Of a stretch of 64,000 nt of DNA, positions 61,597-64,000 are shown one piece after another (the stretch's first letter is position 1; every line of letters starts with the position of its first letter). Source of the DNA: Osmia lignaria lignaria (taxonomy: Eukaryota; Arthropoda; Insecta; Hymenoptera; Megachilidae); the NCBI RefSeq assembly GCF_051020975.1, contig NW_027478158.1, positions 2,046,001 through 2,110,000 of the forward strand, given 5' to 3'. The notes under the pieces were generated by a model. That model was given only the letters and a program-made list of their open reading frames with translations. It ran no database searches and was not told where the DNA came from. The position numbers and the translations under genes are program-made.

Positions 61597-62560
61597 ATGC
61601 AGATTTATCTCAAGGGAAGGGGCCTGACTGACATATTTCGAGATATTTCTTCTTCTTGTTGTTCTTCTTCTGCACAGCTAAGCTGGAAGTGGCATTTGCA
61701 GCTCGCAATAGTGCAGAGTTATCTCAAAGAAAGGGGCCACGGTGTTTCTGTATCTCTATTATGTTGGTGCGGCTTCGGAACTTTTAAATATCTTGATATA
61801 TCTCGAGAACTACGCATCTGATCAAAAAATATCATAGAACATAAAAAGTAGCAAACTTAATTGTCTACAAATAAAGTCTCTTAACATTTTGCCATAGCTC
61901 GCTTCGTTTCCGAGATATTTGCAGATTTATCTCAAGGGAAGGGGCCTGACGGACATATTTCGAGATATTTCTTCTTCTTGTTGTTCTTCTTCTGCACAGC
62001 TAAGCTGGAAGTGGCATTTGCGGCTCGCACTAGTGCAGAGTTATCTCAAAGAAAGGGGCCACGGTGTTTCTGTATCTCTATTATGTTGGTGCGGCTTCGG
62101 AACTTTTAAATATCTCGATATATCTCGAAAACTACTCTTCTGCTCAAAAAATATCATAGAACATAAATTGTAGGAAACATAATTCTCTACAAAGAAGGTC
62201 TCTTAACATTTTGCCATAGCTCGCTTCGTTTCCGAGATATTTGCAGATATATCTCAACTGAAGGGGCCTGACGGACATATTTCGAGATATTTCTTCTTCT
62301 TGTTGTTCTTCTTCTGCACAGCTAAACTGGAAGTGGCATTTCCGGCTCGCAATAGTGCAGAGTTATCTCAAAGAAAGGGGCCACGGTGTTTCTGTATCTC
62401 TATTATGTTGGTGCGGCTTCGGATCTTTTAAATATCTTGATATATCTCGAGAACTACGCATCTGATCAAAAAATATCATAGAACATAAAAAGTAGGAAAC
62501 TTAATTCTCTACAAAAAAGGTCTCTTAACATTTTGCCATAGCTCGCTTCGTTTCCGAGAT

Positions 62561-64000
62561 ATTTGCAGATGTATCTCAAGGGAAGGGGCCTGACGGACAT
62601 ATTTCGAGATATTTCTTCTTCTTGTTGTTCTTCTTCTGCACAGCTAAGCTGGAAGTGGCACTTGCGGCTCGCACTAGTGCAGAGTTATCTCAAAGAAAGG
62701 GGCCACGGTGTTTCTGTATCTCTATTATGTTGGTGCGGCTTCGGAACTTTTAAATATCTTGATATATCTCGAGAACTACGCATCTGATCAAAAAATATCA
62801 TAGAACATAAAAAGTAGGAAACTTAATTCTCTACAAATAAAGTCTCTAAACATTTTGCCATAGCTCGCTTCGTTTCCGAGATATTTGCAGATTTATCTCA
62901 AGGGAAGGGGCCTGACGGACATATTTCGAGATATTTCTTCTTCTTGTTGTTCTTCTTCTGCACAGCTAAGCTGGAAGTGGCGTTTGCAGCTCGCCATAGT
63001 GCAGAGTTATCTCAAAGAAAGGGGCCACGGTGTTTCTATATCTCTATTATGTTGGTGCGGCTTCGGAACTTTTAAATATCTCGATATATCCCGAAAACTA
63101 CGCTTCTGATCAAAAAATATCATAGAACATAAATTGTAGGAAACATAATTCTCTACAAAAAACGTCTCTTAACATTTTGCCATAGCTCGCTTCGTTTCCG
63201 AGATATTTGCAGATTTATCTCAAGGGAAGGGGCCTGACGGACATATTTCGAGATATTTCTTCTTCTTGTTGTTCTTCTTCTGCATAGCTAAGCTGGAAGT
63301 GGCATTTACAGCTTGCAATAGTGCAGAGTTATCTCAAAGAAAGGGGCCACGGTGTTTCTGTATCTCTATTATGTTGGTGCGGCTTCGGAACTTTTAAATA
63401 TCTCGATATATCTCGAAAACTACTCTTCTGCTCAAAAAATATCATAGAACATAAATTGTAGGAAACATAATTCTCTACAAAAAAGGTCTCTTAACATTTT
63501 GCCATAGCTCGCTTCGTTTCCGAGATATTTGCAGATATATCTCAAGGGAAGGGGCCTGACGGACATATTTCGCGATATTTCTTCTTCTTGTTGTTCTTCT
63601 TCTGCACAGCTAAGCTGGAACTGGCGTTTGCAGCTCGCAATAGTGCAGAGTTATCTCAAAGAAAGGGGCCACGGTGTTTCTATATCTCTATTATGTTGGT
63701 GCGGCTTCGGAACTTTTAAATATCTCGATATATCTCGAAAACTACGCTTCTGATCAAAAAATATCATAGAACATAAATTGTAGGAAACATAATTCTCTAC
63801 AAAAAACGTCTCTTAACATTTTGCCATAGCTCGCTTCGTTTCCGAGATATTTGCAGATTCAGCTCAAAGGAACGTGCCTGACGGACATATTTCGAGATAT
63901 TTCTTCTTCTTGTTGTTCTTCTTCTGCACAGCTAAGCTGGAAGTGGCATTTGCAGCGCGCAATAGTGCAGAGTTATCTCAAAGAAAGGGGCCACGGTGTT
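62561..64000 (+). repeat. Terminal units of the window
   Basis: Units 62563, 62885, 63207 and 63529 and a partial unit from 63851. Units 63529 and 63851 repeat 58056 and 58378 at 5473 bp, which is 17 units minus one base. They share TTTCGCGATATT, GGAACTGGCGTTTGC, TTTCTATATCTC and then CAGCTCAAAGGAACGTGCC and GCAGCGCGC. Unit 63207 has a private GCATAGCTAAGC. The array continues past the right edge. Confidence 0.88.

Larger units (their letters stand above)
54837..62560 (+). repeat. Block of about 10 units copied at a 13-unit distance (4185 bp)
   Basis: Units 55159, 55481, 55803, 56125, 56447, 56769, 57091, 57412, 57734 and the left part of 58056 recur 4185 bp later (59344 to 62241). 4185 is 13 x 322 minus 1, because one 321-bp unit lies between. 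Marks: TTTAAATGTCTCG, ATATATGTCAAGAAC, GCAGTTTTATCTCGAGG with CTGAAGGACAT and GGTGATTCTG, TTTCCTTTCCGAG, and CTCAACTGAAGG. Differences seen include 55603 region TAATCTC against TTATCTC, AAAGTGGGAAAC against AAAGTAGGAAAC, GGTGAGGCTTC against GGTGCGGCTTC, and CATACAACAT against CATAGAACAT. Confidence 0.9.
1..64000 (+). repeat. Satellite DNA array, 322-bp unit, head to tail
   Basis: The sequence repeats every 322 bp with no interruption, no inversion and no inserted element. Landmarks recur in fixed order in every unit: TTGCAGAT, AAGGGGCCTGACGG, a TCT/TGT triplet tract, AGCTGGAAGTGGCATT, AAAGGGGCCACGG, GGTGCGGCTTCGGAAC, GATATATCTCGA, TCTGATCAAAAAATATC, GTAGGAAAC, and GCTCGCTTCGTTTCCGAG. The consensus has 61 C and 65 G in 322 (39% GC). 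By eye, neighbouring units differ at several to a few tens of positions, mostly substitutions. The array runs off both ends of the window, so its true size is unknown. Established knowledge: arrays of this type are usually heterochromatic and often centromeric or pericentromeric. The sequence alone does not show which, and I do not recognise the family. Confidence 0.98.

Noticed and set aside
99..63753. About 175 copies of a 74-aa forward frame as real genes or a multigene family
   Set aside because: All start at TTG in a eukaryote-type satellite, about a tenth are broken, variants are not biased to silent sites, and the frame is simply inherited with the 322-bp unit.
1..64000. CRISPR array
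   Set aside because: The whole 322-bp unit repeats. There are no short identical repeats separated by unrelated spacers.
1..64000. Tandem tRNA, 5S rRNA or other Pol III gene array
   Set aside because: No A-box and B-box pair, no cloverleaf and no 5S internal control region is visible in the unit.
1..64000. Transposon-derived tandem repeat (terminal repeats, target-site duplications, transposase remnants)
   Set aside because: No terminal inverted repeats or transposase motifs are seen. The 11-bp inverted repeat is internal and not at the unit ends.

Overview
The whole 64 kb window is one uninterrupted block of satellite DNA. A 322-bp unit is repeated head to tail, always in the same orientation, from the first base to the last: 198 complete units plus a partial unit at each end. 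I find no protein gene I would defend, no tRNA or rRNA, no transposon, no CRISPR and no unique sequence. Taking the unit as starting at the TTG found at 99, 421, 743 and so on, the next units follow at +322. The last start, 63851, lies exactly 198 units from 99 minus four single-base deletions. The consensus unit is about 39% GC.

Satellite of this kind points to a eukaryote, in pericentromeric, centromeric or subtelomeric heterochromatin. CpG is close to its expected frequency (11 in the consensus against about 12.3), which argues weakly against a heavily methylated vertebrate or plant genome and is compatible with an invertebrate such as an insect. I do not recognise the family and cannot name the species.

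The array is a mosaic of higher-order repeats (HORs), in which blocks of several diverged units are duplicated together. From left to right: an 8-unit HOR (about 99-6216); a 6-unit relationship (6539-9436); a 2-unit HOR in three copies (10081-12012); a run of near-identical units (13623-14910); an 8-unit HOR shortened to 7 in its second copy (14589-19418); a 2-unit HOR (20063-21672); a 5-unit HOR (21995-25214); a single-unit duplication (27147-27790); a 6/8-unit HOR (28435-35840); a nearly identical 10-unit duplication (38612-45139); a 2-unit HOR (45179-46466); 3-, 7- and 10-unit relationships (47432-52582); and a 10-unit block copied at a 13-unit distance (54900-62300). Less ordered units lie between them.

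Several units are visible recombinants: the left part matches one unit type and the right part another, and they sit where a HOR changes length or begins again. They allow individual unequal-exchange events to be located to within tens of bases. Inside the unit there is older structure: a 26-bp direct repeat 114 bp apart, seven copies of ATCTC/GAGAT, an 11-bp inverted repeat, and a short box that exists in two alternative forms. A 74-codon frame is open in roughly nine units out of ten, but it starts with TTG, lacks any visible synonymous bias, and is best explained as a by-product of homogenisation.
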